DNA of 64,000 bases from Mixta calida (GCF_002953215.1 NZ_CP026378.1:2648540-2712539), one strand, 5' to 3'; shown: positions 17,781 through 26,868, counted from the first letter of the stretch. Program-made: numbers and translations. The notes: a model not told the origin generated them from the sequence alone.

Positions 17781-17810
17781 AATAAGCAGTTTAATGACAA
17801 ACTGCTTATT
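17781..17810 (+). terminator. Hairpin after the DUF2000 gene
   Basis: AATAAGCAGTTT-AATGAC-AAACTGCTTATT is a 12-base-pair stem 28 bases past the stop codon. The tail is only moderately T-rich, so it is a possible terminator. Confidence 0.5.
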
Positions 17811-17863
17811 TCAGTGTACGCCTAAGCCGTTAACGTTTTATTTCTTTATTTAAGGAAAGTAAC

Positions 17864-18280
17864 ATGTACGCTATTTTTAAAGATGAGCTATACGAAAAGG
17901 CAAAAGAGATTTACCGGCAGCATCTCCGCTTCGACGCAGGCGATATAAATAACGATCAGCTTTATGCGCATCAAAATAACCGGCTACGCGAAGTCATTAA
18001 ATATGTCGCCGATAATTCGCCCTTTTACCGCGAGCATTTGAAAGGATTAACGACAACAGATATTGAAAAACTCACGATCGATAATATTCACACGCTGCCC
18101 TTTACCACTAAAGAGGATTTGCGCAATCACGGCCCTTCTTTAGCTGCCGCCCCGCTGCACAAAAGCTGGATTTATTATGAAACGACCGGCACGACGGGAA
18201 AACCCACGCCTTGCCCACGTAATGAAATCGACTCGATTCATAACAATACGCCGCTGATTATTCATTATCGTCAAATCTTT
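17864..18280 (+). pseudogene. Truncated phenylacetate-CoA-ligase-like AMP-forming enzyme
   Basis: The first 139 or so residues of a PaaK-like adenylating enzyme. The start has an AAGGAAAG site, and the phosphate-binding motif YYETTGTTGKPTP is intact at about residues 105-117. Intact relatives run to about 400-450 residues; here similarity ends abruptly at about 18281 after IIHYRQIF and the frame continues into unrelated arginine-rich sequence. The adenylation and C-terminal domains are missing, so it cannot work. It was presumably part of the operon with the Dabb and DUF2000 genes. Confidence 0.78.
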
Positions 18281-18564
18281 GCATGCCGCCAGGCTTTCAG
18301 GAGATCGCGCCGGAGGTATATGCGGCGGTCGGGCTTTATGTCGATTCACGTCAGGCGGTATGGGATGCCTCAAGCTGACTGCAACAGGCCAGAGCGCTGG
18401 GCTTTCTGCCGCAGGCAGAGAGCGGAGTCGAACCTGGCGAACGGCCAGATGTCGCTGAAGAGCAGATCAACGCCGCGTCAAGAACCTTATTTAAATCCGT
18501 GGGGCTTGCCGCCCAGGATTTAGTTTTTGCCAGGGCGATTGTCGCCCGACAGTCGATGCGCTAA
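18281..18564 (+). pseudogene. Remnant of an unidentified gene (C-terminal part with an internal stop)
   Basis: Starting at the break in the ligase gene, another frame reads a normal-looking protein (PPGFQEIAPEVYAAVGLYV..., then LQQARALGFLPQAESG..., ending FARAIVARQSMR) up to a TAA at 18562. One in-frame TGA at 18376 interrupts it, and no start is present. It looks like the C-terminal end of a different gene joined to the ligase fragment by deletion. I do not recognise the family. Confidence 0.5.
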
Positions 18565-18606
18565 GCCCCGCTTGCGCCATTTTTCTCTTTTTGAACAGGA
18601 ATCATC

Positions 18607-19233
18607 ATGCTGGGAACCGCTCAAATCCTCTCCTATATCGCCGCGCTCGGCCTGGCTGCCGCTATCCCCGGACCCGGCATGACCGCCCTGGTCGCCCGTA
18701 GCGTCAGCTGCGGCGCGGTAACGGGCTTCACCATGCTGACCGGTCTGATTCTGGGCGATCTGATCTACCTCTCTGTCGCGGTATTTGGCCTGGCGGTGAT
18801 CGCTAATAACTACAGTTCGCTGTTTACCCTGATTAACTGGGCGGCTTCGCTCTATTTATGCTGGCTCGCCTGGCAGTTCTGGCGCTATCAGCCGCAGGCG
18901 GTTGATATCGACCAGCGGGCGACGCGCAAAGAGCTGGCCTCTGCCTGGTTTTCCGGCCTGACCATTACGCTGGGCAACCCGAAAACCATCGCCTTCTATC
19001 TGGCGATCCTGCCGCTGGTGATTTCGCTGGATAATGTCTCACTGCAAATGTGGGGCATGATGTTGGTACCGCTGACCATTTTCGTACTGCTGTCGGTAGG
19101 CGCGGTATTTATCCTCGCGGCGCTGAAGATACGTCATTTCCTCACCAGCGCCGAAGCGCAGCGTCTGCTGTTCCGCTCTACGGGCCTGATTATGCTGCTG
19201 GCGGCCATCGGCATGGTCGCGAAAACGCTGTAA
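18607..19233 (+). CDS. LysE/RhtB-family amino-acid exporter
   Basis: A 208-residue inner-membrane protein with about six hydrophobic segments and the family signature PGPGMTALVARSVSCGAVTGF near residue 21, plus the later GNPKTIAFYLAILP motif. Members export amino acids or small polar metabolites by proton exchange. An AGGAATC site precedes the ATG. The substrate is unknown; the upstream Lrp-type regulator and decayed cluster may be related. Confidence 0.9.
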   Translation: MLGTAQILSYIAALGLAAAIPGPGMTALVARSVSCGAVTGFTMLTGLILGDLIYLSVAVFGLAVIANNYSSLFTLINWAASLYLCWLAWQFWRYQPQAVDIDQRATRKELASAWFSGLTITLGNPKTIAFYLAILPLVISLDNVSLQMWGMMLVPLTIFVLLSVGAVFILAALKIRHFLTSAEAQRLLFRSTGLIMLLAAIGMVAKTL

Positions 19234-19323
19234 CCGCCAGAGTTATCCACAGAAAATGGGGATACCCTGTGCATGAATCCGTATAACCCGCTTTTCACCT
19301 GGCGCCTGCGGCATAATAAATGA

Positions 19324-19346
19324 CAAAAACGGGCCGCTGGCCCGTC
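19324..19346 (-). terminator. Minus-strand terminator without an obvious gene
   Basis: CGGGCC-AGC-GGCCCG followed by TTTTT when read on the minus strand. No recognised minus-strand gene precedes it; the 470-base gap 19234-19705 may hold a small transcript. On the plus strand there is no T run, so it does not look like a terminator for the LysE gene. Confidence 0.55.
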
Positions 19347-19379
19347 CTGAAAGGCCATAAAACAAGCGAAAGGCGCGCT

Positions 19380-19442
19380 TCACTGACCAACCCGCTCTTT
19401 TTTACCGCTATGGATGAAAAAGCAGCGCCAGGCGAGCGCCAT
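19380..19442 (-). CDS. Candidate 20-residue frame upstream of the orphan terminator
   Basis: The minus-strand frame MALAWRCFFIHSGKKERVGQ begins at an ATG at 19442 and stops at 19380, 34 bases before the orphan terminator. The frame stays open for many codons upstream with basic residues. The ribosome site is weak. I include it only because the terminator implies a transcript; the rest of 19234-19705 shows nothing else I can support. Confidence 0.22.
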   Translation of the reverse strand: MALAWRCFFIHSGKKERVGQ

Positions 19443-19705
19443 GCTCAGCGGATACCACGCACGCCTCCCCCGCTTTCTCCCGGCAGATAGCGCCCGCCGC
19501 GCGACGGGCTTTTTACCTCTACCGGCCCCTTCTGCGCCATGGGCTGGTGCCGGGTGCCCTGGATATGTAAAGGCGCATTCGGCCGTTTCATTCTGAAATG
19601 CGCGATCGGTTATAAAAAACGCCGCCAGTATTTTTTTTAACCGCCGGGTAGGTGCAAAGCGTCTGAAAGGGTTATAAACTCAGCACGAAGAATGGAGGTG
19701 AAAAT

Positions 19706-19990
19706 ATGAACGGTTATGTCATGCCGGAACTGACAAAAGAAGAGATCCGCAGGATGACGAAAACTGTTGTTCAACGCGTTGCGGCGAAAAAAATTGTTTC
19801 CAGCGACCCCGTTGAACGCACAGAGCAGCCGATCCGACAGGCAAGTGTTGTTTCAGCAAGCGAGCCGAAAGGCGATGCGGGTTATATCGCGCGTCATCAC
19901 CTTTCGGTAAACAGGGAGCTGGCTGTCTCTGCGCTTTCCCAAAGTCGCGGCCGTCAAATTCTTAAAGACGCGTTTAAAAAGGCGCGCTGA
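19706..19990 (+). CDS. Unrecognised 94-residue basic protein
   Basis: A small soluble protein, rich in Lys, Arg, Ser and Val, with no signal or membrane segment. The N-terminal part ELTKEEIRRMTKTVVQRVAAKK is probably helical. A good GGAGG site (AATGGAGGTGAAAATATG) decides the start at 19706. It is followed by a terminator-like hairpin and 55 bases later by another unknown gene. I recognise no family. Confidence 0.62.
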   Translation: MNGYVMPELTKEEIRRMTKTVVQRVAAKKIVSSDPVERTEQPIRQASVVSASEPKGDAGYIARHHLSVNRELAVSALSQSRGRQILKDAFKKAR

Positions 19991-20002
19991 TCCTTATTGC
20001 TG

Positions 20003-20031
20003 CGAAAACGCCCCTTACTGGGGCGTTTTCG
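20003..20031 (+). terminator. Terminator between the two unknown genes
   Basis: CGAAAACGCCCC-TTACT-GGGGCGTTTTCG is a long perfect stem containing its own T tract, 13 bases past the stop of the first gene. The second gene starts 15 bases later, so the hairpin may also limit its expression. Confidence 0.7.
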
Positions 20032-20045
20032 CTTTCAGGAGAGCT

Positions 20046-20786
20046 ATGTCTACACAACCCAAATTATGGGTTTTTTCCTCATTGGTTCAGGACAAGGAAG
20101 ACCCGCAACAGCTGATTGCCTATGCCATTTATAAATCTCATAAAGAGGAAAAAGCGCAGCGGTTAAAGCATCAGGGGAAAAGCGACGATGAAATTAAGGC
20201 TGAACTTGAAAAGTGGCATGACGAAGTGGCGTTAGATCCCAGGCTGCTGGAAAATTATCAGGAAAGAGCGTTATCCATTGTCGACGCCCTGATAGAGGGA
20301 GCAAACCAGGCGGCAGAGCAGCATTTTGACGTTATCGCTAAAGATAAAATCGACGCGCTTATCGCAACGCATTCAGATGCGATAACCACGATTTCGGCTC
20401 GCCATCAAAGCGAAGTCGATGCGCTTAAGAATCAACTCGCCGCAGCGCATGAAAAGGCCAGATTAGAGTGGGCGAATAAAATAGCGCAGTGGGTTCCTGC
20501 TCAGCATACGCCGCCAGCCTGGAAAAGATACCTGATTAAATTCGCCGCCTGGCTTGGCGCCGGGGTTTCCGGATTGTTAGGGACGGTAATAACGACGGTG
20601 CTCATTGTCGGCCTGTGCTCACTGTTTGTCACCAAAGAGGACAGAGCTGCGATGATTAACAGCACGCTCAAAAAAGGCATTGATATGCTGGTGCCTGAAA
20701 AGCCGCTCGATATACCAACCCGCCCGGGTAAACCCCACCCTAAAGAAGCCAACCCTGACGATTTCAGCAACGGCGTCGGCTCATAA
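20046..20786 (+). CDS. Unrecognised 246-residue membrane-anchored protein with coiled coil
   Basis: Visible layout: an N-terminal domain (residues about 5-75: WVFSSLVQDKEDPQQLIAYAIYKSHKEE..., then KWHDEV and NYQERAL), a charged helical stretch likely to form a coiled coil (about 85-145), one long hydrophobic segment (about 166-196) and a Pro-rich tail. The AGGAGAGCT ribosome site is good. It looks like an inner-membrane protein with a large cytoplasmic N-terminal part. No function can be given. Confidence 0.65.
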   Translation: MSTQPKLWVFSSLVQDKEDPQQLIAYAIYKSHKEEKAQRLKHQGKSDDEIKAELEKWHDEVALDPRLLENYQERALSIVDALIEGANQAAEQHFDVIAKDKIDALIATHSDAITTISARHQSEVDALKNQLAAAHEKARLEWANKIAQWVPAQHTPPAWKRYLIKFAAWLGAGVSGLLGTVITTVLIVGLCSLFVTKEDRAAMINSTLKKGIDMLVPEKPLDIPTRPGKPHPKEANPDDFSNGVGS

Positions 20787-20880
20787 CGCCTCCAGAAACT
20801 CCTGCCGCCGGTTTGTATGGCTGCGGCCGCTGCGCCAGCAGGGTGAAGCGAAAAGGGGTGCTGGCCCTGCCTCCAATATA

Positions 20881-20913
20881 AAAAAACAGGCCCGCCGTTT
20901 CCGGCGGGCCTTT
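20881..20913. terminator. Terminator shared with putP
   Basis: GGCCCGCCG-TTT-CGGCGGGCC. On the minus strand it is followed by TGTTTTTTT, a good end for putP; on the plus strand by TTTATC. Confidence 0.85.
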
Positions 20914-20952
20914 ATCAACGCAGGCTAAAACAACGCTGCCAGTCTGAAACCG

Positions 20953-22437
20953 TTAGTGGGTGTTGTACTCCGCATCCGCCGCAGCGAAGCGCGCCTGCGC
21001 TTCAGCAGAAGGGGCACGCCCCAGCAGGCTAAATACCACGATGGCGATACTGGCGAACAGGAAGCCCGGAATGATTTCATACAAATCGAGCCAGCCGTAA
21101 TGTTTCCAGACCAGTACGGTCAACGCGCCAATCACCATCCCCGCCAGCGCGCCGTTGCGCGTGGTGCGCTTCCAGCAGACAGCGAACAGCACCACCGGTC
21201 CAAACGCCGCGCCGAAGCCGGCCCAGGCGTAGCTGACCAGGCCCAATACGCGGTTTTCCGGGTTAGAGGCGAGCAGAATCGCGATCAGCGCTACCACCAA
21301 CACCATCACGCGGCCGACCCACACCAGCTCTTTCTGGCTGGCGTTTTTACGCAGAAAGCCTTTGTAAAGATCTTCGGTCAGCGCGCTGGAGCAGACCAGC
21401 AGCTGACAGCTCAGCGTCGACATCACCGCCGCCAGAATGGCGGAAAGCAGAATACCGGCGATCCATGGGTTAAACAGAATGCGCGCCAGCTCGATAAAGA
21501 TGCGCTCGCCGTTTTCCGATACGCCTGCCGCCTGCTCAGGATGGTTCTGGAAATAGGCGATGCCGAAGAAGCCGACCGCCACCGCGCCCGCCAGGCAAAG
21601 GATCATCCACGTCATGCCGATACGGCGGGCGGTGCGGATGGAACGGTGCGAGTCCGCCGCCATAAAGCGCGCCAGAATATGCGGCTGGCCGAAATAGCCC
21701 AGCCCCCAACCCAGCAGCGAAATAACCGCCACAAAGTTAAGACCTTTCAGCATATCAAGGTTTTCCAGGCTCTTCGCTTCGATCACGCGCAGCGAATCAT
21801 CCAGCCCGCCGACGGCGATAATGACGATAATCGGCGTCAGGATCAGGGCGAAAATCATCAGGCTGGCCTGTACGGTATCAGTCCAGCTGACGGCGAGGAA
21901 ACCGCCGACGAAGGTATAGAGAATCGTCGCGACCGCGCCAGCCCACAGCGCCGTTTCGTAGCTCATGCCGAAGGTGCTTTCAAACAGACGCGCCCCGGCG
22001 ACGATGCCCGATGCGCAGTAGATGGTGAAAAACACCAGAATCACGATGGCGGAGATGACGCGCAGCAGTTTGCTGCGATCTTCAAAGCGGCTGGTGAAAA
22101 AGTCCGGCAGCGTCAGCGCATTGTTATGATGCTCGGTCTGCACGCGCAGGCGGCCGGCGACAATTTTCCAGTTCAGCCACGCGCCCAGCGTCAGCCCAAT
22201 GGCGATCCAACTTTCCGAAATGCCAGAGAGGAAAATCGCCCCTGGCAGACCCATCAGCAGCCAGCCGCTCATATCCGATGCGCCGGCGGAAAGCGCGGTT
22301 ACCACGCTGCCGAGACTGCGACCGCCAAGAATGTAGTCATCAAAATTTTTGGTTGAGCGCCAGGCGATAAAGCCGATCAACACCATGCCAAGAATATAGA
22401 TGATGAATGTCACCAACATGGGTGTACTTACTGTCAT
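20953..22437 (-). CDS. putP: Sodium/proline symporter PutP
   Basis: High-affinity Na+-driven proline importer of the SSS family, inner membrane, about 13 helices. The sequence follows E. coli PutP closely (IGFIAWRSTKNFDDYILGGRSLG, SAGASDMSGWLLMGLPGA, WGLGYFGQPHILARFMAA). The conserved Asp of DDYILGG near residue 35 belongs to the Na+ site region. The ATG at 22437 is preferred over one at 22449 because GGAG lies six bases upstream and the family begins M-x-STPML. It supplies the substrate for divergent putA. Confidence 0.96.
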   Translation of the reverse strand: MTVSTPMLVTFIIYILGMVLIGFIAWRSTKNFDDYILGGRSLGSVVTALSAGASDMSGWLLMGLPGAIFLSGISESWIAIGLTLGAWLNWKIVAGRLRVQTEHHNNALTLPDFFTSRFEDRSKLLRVISAIVILVFFTIYCASGIVAGARLFESTFGMSYETALWAGAVATILYTFVGGFLAVSWTDTVQASLMIFALILTPIIVIIAVGGLDDSLRVIEAKSLENLDMLKGLNFVAVISLLGWGLGYFGQPHILARFMAADSHRSIRTARRIGMTWMILCLAGAVAVGFFGIAYFQNHPEQAAGVSENGERIFIELARILFNPWIAGILLSAILAAVMSTLSCQLLVCSSALTEDLYKGFLRKNASQKELVWVGRVMVLVVALIAILLASNPENRVLGLVSYAWAGFGAAFGPVVLFAVCWKRTTRNGALAGMVIGALTVLVWKHYGWLDLYEIIPGFLFASIAIVVFSLLGRAPSAEAQARFAAADAEYNTH

Positions 22438-22625
22438 CAGGTTCTCCATTTATTATCGGTATTAAGCAGAGGGTTATTTGCCCTGTCATCACCGCCGGAA
22501 CGCAGCGGTGTTGTCTTTGATAAATCTGAGGCGCGCTATCCTGCCGGAAAGGTTGATCGCACACAATGCATTTAACACAGCTGTTACAGTGAATTCACTA
22601 CCCCTTATAATCAGAAGTTCAGAAG

Positions 22626-22631
22626 GTTGCA
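22626..22631 (+). promoter_or_regulatory. PutA operator, GTTGCA motif
   Basis: GTTGCA is the core recognised by the PutA ribbon-helix-helix domain. This copy lies in the 434-base putP-putA control region, nearer putP. The region 22438-22871 holds no gene and is AT-rich relative to its flanks. Confidence 0.55.
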
Positions 22632-22797
22632 CCAGGTCACATTTCATCCGGTTACACCTGGGGAACAACCGGGAAACCATGCGAATTTTCAGGCTTCTGC
22701 AAACCTGGCGAGAAACTTGCAGCAAGTTCCGTGCCGCTTTGTAAGTGGTAACAAAAGAGGCGTTTCACAGAGTGTTATCGGGCTCACAATTAACACG

Positions 22798-22815
22798 GTT
22801 GCACAAAGTTGCAAC
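22798..22815 (+). promoter_or_regulatory. Paired PutA operators near putA
   Basis: GTTGCA at 22798 and GTTGCAAC at 22808 lie ten bases apart, one helical turn, 57 bases upstream of putA. The second copy is self-complementary and so reads the same on both strands. Spacing on one DNA face suits cooperative binding of dimeric PutA. Confidence 0.65.
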
Positions 22816-22871
22816 ATAGGTGATATTGCGCTTTACAACGGTTATATAAGGTTTTGAGGAGCGTCTAAGGC

Positions 22872-25800
22872 ATGGGAATGACTACCATGGGTGTCAAGCT
22901 GGATGAAGCCACCCGCGACAGAATTAAACTGGCTGCGCAACATATCGATCGCACGCCGCACTGGCTGATTAAACAGGCGATTTTCAACTATCTGGAGCAG
23001 CTGGAACAGGGCGCCCAGCCGGTAGAATTCCCTTTACAGGCCGCCAGCGATAACGACGAGACGCTGGCCGACGAACCACACCAGCCTTTCCTGGATTTCG
23101 CGGAGCAGATCCTGCCGCAAACGGTGGCGCGTGCCGCCATCACCTCCGCCTGGCGCCGCCCGGAAACGGAAGCGGTGCCGATGCTGCTGGAGCAGGCGCG
23201 TCTCCCTGCCCCGCTGGCGGAGAAAACCCACCAGCTCGCCTGGTCGCTGGCCGACAAGCTGAGGCACCAAAAGGGAGCAACCGGACGCGCCGGCATGGTG
23301 CAAAGCCTGTTACAGGAGTTCTCACTCTCCTCGCAAGAAGGCGTGGCGCTAATGTGCCTGGCCGAAGCGCTGCTGCGCATTCCCGACAAGCCGACGCGCG
23401 ACGCGCTGATCCGCGATAAAATCAGCAATGGTAACTGGCAGTCGCACCTGGGCCGCAGCCCGTCGCTGTTTGTTAACGCCGCTACCTGGGGTTTGCTGTT
23501 TACCGGTCGCCTGGTCTCTACCCATAATGAAGCCAATCTGTCGCGCTCCCTGAACCGCATTATCAGCAAAAGCGGCGAGCCGCTGGTGCGCAAAGGCGTC
23601 GATATGGCGATGCGTCTGATGGGCGAACAGTTCGTTACCGGCGAAACCATCGCCGAGGCGCTGGCTAACGCGCGCAAGCTGGAAGAAAAAGGCTTCCGCT
23701 ACTCTTACGATATGCTGGGCGAAGCGGCGCTGACCGCCAGCGACGCCAAAGCCTATCTGGTCTCCTATCAGCAGGCGATCCACGCTATCGGCAAGGCCTC
23801 TAACGGACGCGGCATTTATGAAGGGCCGGGCATCTCGATCAAGCTTTCCGCCCTGCACCCGCGCTACAGCCGCGCGCAGTATCAGCGCGTGATGGAGGAG
23901 CTTTACCCGATCCTGAAATCCCTGACGCTGCTGGCGCGCTCATACGATATCGGCATTAATATCGATGCCGAAGAGGCGGACCGTCTGGAACTGTCGCTCG
24001 ACCTGCTGGAAAAGCTCTGCTTCGAGCCGGAGCTGGAAGGCTGGAACGGCATTGGCTTTGTGATTCAGGCCTACCAGAAGCGCTGCCCGTTCGTCATCGA
24101 TTCGCTGATCGATCTGGCGCAGCGCAGCCGTCGTCGCCTGATGATCCGTCTGGTGAAAGGCGCCTACTGGGACAGCGAAATCAAACGCGCCCAGATGGAA
24201 GGACTGGAAGGCTACCCGGTTTATACGCGCAAGGTCTATACCGATATCTCCTACCTGGCCTGCGCGCGCAAGCTACTGGCGGTGCCGAACCTGATCTATC
24301 CGCAATTTGCCACCCATAATGCCCACAGCCTGGCGGCGATCTACCATATGGCGGGCAACAACTACTATCCGGGCCAGTATGAGTTCCAGTGCCTGCACGG
24401 CATGGGCGAGCCGCTCTACGAGCAGGTGGTGGGCAAAATCGCCGACGGCAAGCTGAACCGTCCCTGCCGCATCTATGCCCCGGTCGGTACCCATGAAACG
24501 CTGCTGGCTTACCTGGTGCGCCGCCTGCTGGAAAACGGCGCTAACACCTCGTTCGTCAACCGCATCGCCGACAATACGCTGCCGCTCGACGAGCTGGTGG
24601 CCGATCCGGTGCAGCTGGTGGAGCGCCTGGCCGCCACTGAAGGCGCCATCGGCCTGCCGCATCCGAAAATTCCGCTGCCGCGCGATCTTTATGGCGACAA
24701 GCGCCCCAACTCCGCCGGGCTGGATCTGGCGAATGAGCACCGCCTCGCTTCGCTCTCCAGCGCCCTGCTGAGCAGCGCGGCGCAGCCGTGGCGCGCCGAA
24801 CCGATGATCGAGGGCGAGCTGAGCGACGGCGTATTCCGTCCGGTACTTAACCCGGCCGACCCGACCGATATCGTCGGCGAAGTACGCGAGGCCAGCGAGC
24901 AGGAAGTGGCGCAGGCGCTGGCGGCTTCCGTCAACGCCGGGCCGATCTGGTTCGCCACGCCGCCGCAGGAGCGCGCCGCCATTTTGGAGCGCGCCGCGGT
25001 GATGATGGAAGGCGAGATGCAGACGCTTATCGGCATTCTGGTGCGCGAAGCGGGCAAAACCTTCAGCAATGCCATCGCCGAAGTGCGAGAAGCGGTCGAT
25101 TTCCTTTACTACTACGCAGGCCTGGTGCAGAGCGATTTCGATAATGAAACCCATCGTCCGCTCGGCCCTGTCGTCTGCATCAGCCCGTGGAACTTCCCGC
25201 TGGCGATTTTCACCGGCCAGATCGCCGCCGCGCTGGCGGCAGGCAACAGCGTGCTGGCGAAACCGGCGGAACAGACGCCGCTGATCGCCGCGCAGGCGGT
25301 GCGCATTCTGCTGGAGGCAGGCGTGCCTGCTGGCGTGGTGCAACTGCTGCCGGGCCTCGGCGAAACCGTCGGCGCGCAGCTGACCGGCGACGAGCGCGTG
25401 CGCGGTGTGATGTTTACCGGCTCTACCGCGGTCGCCACGCTGTTGCAGCGCAACCTGGCGGGACGTCTCGATCCGCAGGGTCGCCCGACGCCGCTGATCG
25501 CCGAAACCGGCGGCATGAATGCGATGATCGTCGATTCTTCCGCCCTGACGGAACAGGTGGTGCTGGATATCGTCTCCTCCGCCTATGACAGCGCCGGACA
25601 GCGCTGCTCGGCGCTGCGTCTGCTCTGTATTCAGGACGATGTCGCCGACCATACGCTGAAGATGCTGCGCGGCGCGATGGCGGAATGCCGCATGGGCAAC
25701 CCGGAGCGGCTCTCTACCGATATCGGCCCGGTGATCGATGCCGAAGCGAAAGAGAATATCGAACGTCATATTCAGGCGATGCGCGCTAAAGGGCTGACGG

Positions 25801-26819
25801 TGTTCCAGGCGGTGCAGGAAAATCTTCAGGACAGCAAAGAGTGGCAGTCCGGCACCTTTATTATGCCGACGCTGATCGAGCTGAACAGCATCGACGAGCT
25901 GGATAAAGAGGTGTTCGGTCCAGTGCTGCATGTGGTGCGCTTTACGCGCAGCGCGCTGCCGCAACTGATTGAGCAGATCAACGCCTCCGGCTATGGCCTG
26001 ACGCTGGGCGTGCATACCCGCATCGATGAGACCATCGCGCAGGTGACGCAGCGCGCCAAAGTCGGCAACCTCTACGTCAACCGCAATATGGTCGGCGCGG
26101 TGGTGGGCGTACAGCCGTTCGGCGGCGAAGGCCTGTCGGGCACCGGTCCGAAAGCGGGCGGCCCGCTCTATCTTTACCGTTTGCTGTCGCACCGCCCGGA
26201 CAACGCGTTACAGGTGACGCTGGATCGTCACGACGCCGAGCGGCCGCTGGACGCGACGCTGCGCCCTTCCCTGCTTGAGGCGCATCGCGCGTTAAGCAGC
26301 TGGGCGAAAGCGAAACCGGCGCTGGCGGATCTGTGCGCCCGCTACGAACAGCTGGCGCAGGGCGGCACCGTCCGTCTGCTGCCGGGGCCGACCGGCGAAC
26401 GCAATACCTATATCCTGCTGCCGCGCGAGCGCGTACTGTGCCTGGCGGATAACGAGGCGGATGCGCTGATCCAGCTGGCGGCGGTCACCAGCGTCGGCAG
26501 CCGCGCGCTGTGGCAGGACGATGAGCTGCATCGCAAGCTGGCGCAGTCTCTGCCGGAGCAGGTGCGCGCGCGCATCGACTTCGCGCGCGATCCGCTGGCG
26601 CCGGAGCAGCATTACGACGCGGTGATTTACCACGGCGACGCCGATCAGCTGCGTCTGCTGTGCGAGAAAGTCGCGGCGCGCGACGGCGCGATTGTCTCGG
26701 TGCAGGGCTTCGCCCGCGGCGAGACCAATCTGCTGCTGGAACGTCTGCTGATTGAACGCGCCCTGAGCGTCAACACCGCGGCGGCGGGCGGCAATGCCAG
26801 CCTGATGACTATCGGTTAA
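22872..26819 (+). CDS. putA: PutA: proline dehydrogenase, P5C dehydrogenase and put repressor
   Basis: Trifunctional enzyme converting proline to glutamate. Residues 1-47 are the ribbon-helix-helix repressor (TTMGVKLDEATRDRIKLAAQ). The FAD-dependent proline dehydrogenase barrel covers about 260-610 (IDAEEADRLELSLDLLE; RLVKGAYWDSEIKRAQ). The NAD-dependent aldehyde dehydrogenase spans about 640-1120, with catalytic Cys near 912 in GQRCSALR and FTGSTAVA before it. A C-terminal domain follows. Length 1315 equals the E. coli type. When reduced by proline it leaves DNA for the inner membrane. Confidence 0.97.
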   Translation: MGMTTMGVKLDEATRDRIKLAAQHIDRTPHWLIKQAIFNYLEQLEQGAQPVEFPLQAASDNDETLADEPHQPFLDFAEQILPQTVARAAITSAWRRPETEAVPMLLEQARLPAPLAEKTHQLAWSLADKLRHQKGATGRAGMVQSLLQEFSLSSQEGVALMCLAEALLRIPDKPTRDALIRDKISNGNWQSHLGRSPSLFVNAATWGLLFTGRLVSTHNEANLSRSLNRIISKSGEPLVRKGVDMAMRLMGEQFVTGETIAEALANARKLEEKGFRYSYDMLGEAALTASDAKAYLVSYQQAIHAIGKASNGRGIYEGPGISIKLSALHPRYSRAQYQRVMEELYPILKSLTLLARSYDIGINIDAEEADRLELSLDLLEKLCFEPELEGWNGIGFVIQAYQKRCPFVIDSLIDLAQRSRRRLMIRLVKGAYWDSEIKRAQMEGLEGYPVYTRKVYTDISYLACARKLLAVPNLIYPQFATHNAHSLAAIYHMAGNNYYPGQYEFQCLHGMGEPLYEQVVGKIADGKLNRPCRIYAPVGTHETLLAYLVRRLLENGANTSFVNRIADNTLPLDELVADPVQLVERLAATEGAIGLPHPKIPLPRDLYGDKRPNSAGLDLANEHRLASLSSALLSSAAQPWRAEPMIEGELSDGVFRPVLNPADPTDIVGEVREASEQEVAQALAASVNAGPIWFATPPQERAAILERAAVMMEGEMQTLIGILVREAGKTFSNAIAEVREAVDFLYYYAGLVQSDFDNETHRPLGPVVCISPWNFPLAIFTGQIAAALAAGNSVLAKPAEQTPLIAAQAVRILLEAGVPAGVVQLLPGLGETVGAQLTGDERVRGVMFTGSTAVATLLQRNLAGRLDPQGRPTPLIAETGGMNAMIVDSSALTEQVVLDIVSSAYDSAGQRCSALRLLCIQDDVADHTLKMLRGAMAECRMGNPERLSTDIGPVIDAEAKENIERHIQAMRAKGLTVFQAVQENLQDSKEWQSGTFIMPTLIELNSIDELDKEVFGPVLHVVRFTRSALPQLIEQINASGYGLTLGVHTRIDETIAQVTQRAKVGNLYVNRNMVGAVVGVQPFGGEGLSGTGPKAGGPLYLYRLLSHRPDNALQVTLDRHDAERPLDATLRPSLLEAHRALSSWAKAKPALADLCARYEQLAQGGTVRLLPGPTGERNTYILLPRERVLCLADNEADALIQLAAVTSVGSRALWQDDELHRKLAQSLPEQVRARIDFARDPLAPEQHYDAVIYHGDADQLRLLCEKVAARDGAIVSVQGFARGETNLLLERLLIERALSVNTAAAGGNASLMTIG

Positions 26820-26841
26820 TAGCCGCCTTCCGCTAAGCCTG

Positions 26842-26868
26842 ACGCCGCATGTTGAATGCGGCGTTTTT
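26842..26868 (+). terminator. Terminator of putA
   Basis: ACGCCGCAT-GTTGA-ATGCGGCGT followed by TTTTAT, 22 bases past the stop. Confidence 0.85.

Noticed and set aside
19243..19251. Perfect DnaA box TTATCCACA after the LysE gene
   Set aside because: A single box with no cluster, AT-rich unwinding region or replication gene nearby; such nonamers occur by chance or as titration sites.
24273..26192. 639-residue open frame antisense to putA
   Set aside because: A shadow created by GC-rich third positions of putA; Arg/Ala/His-rich product without family resemblance or ribosome site. The same applies to a 466-residue frame antisense to putP and others antisense to hutU and hutH.
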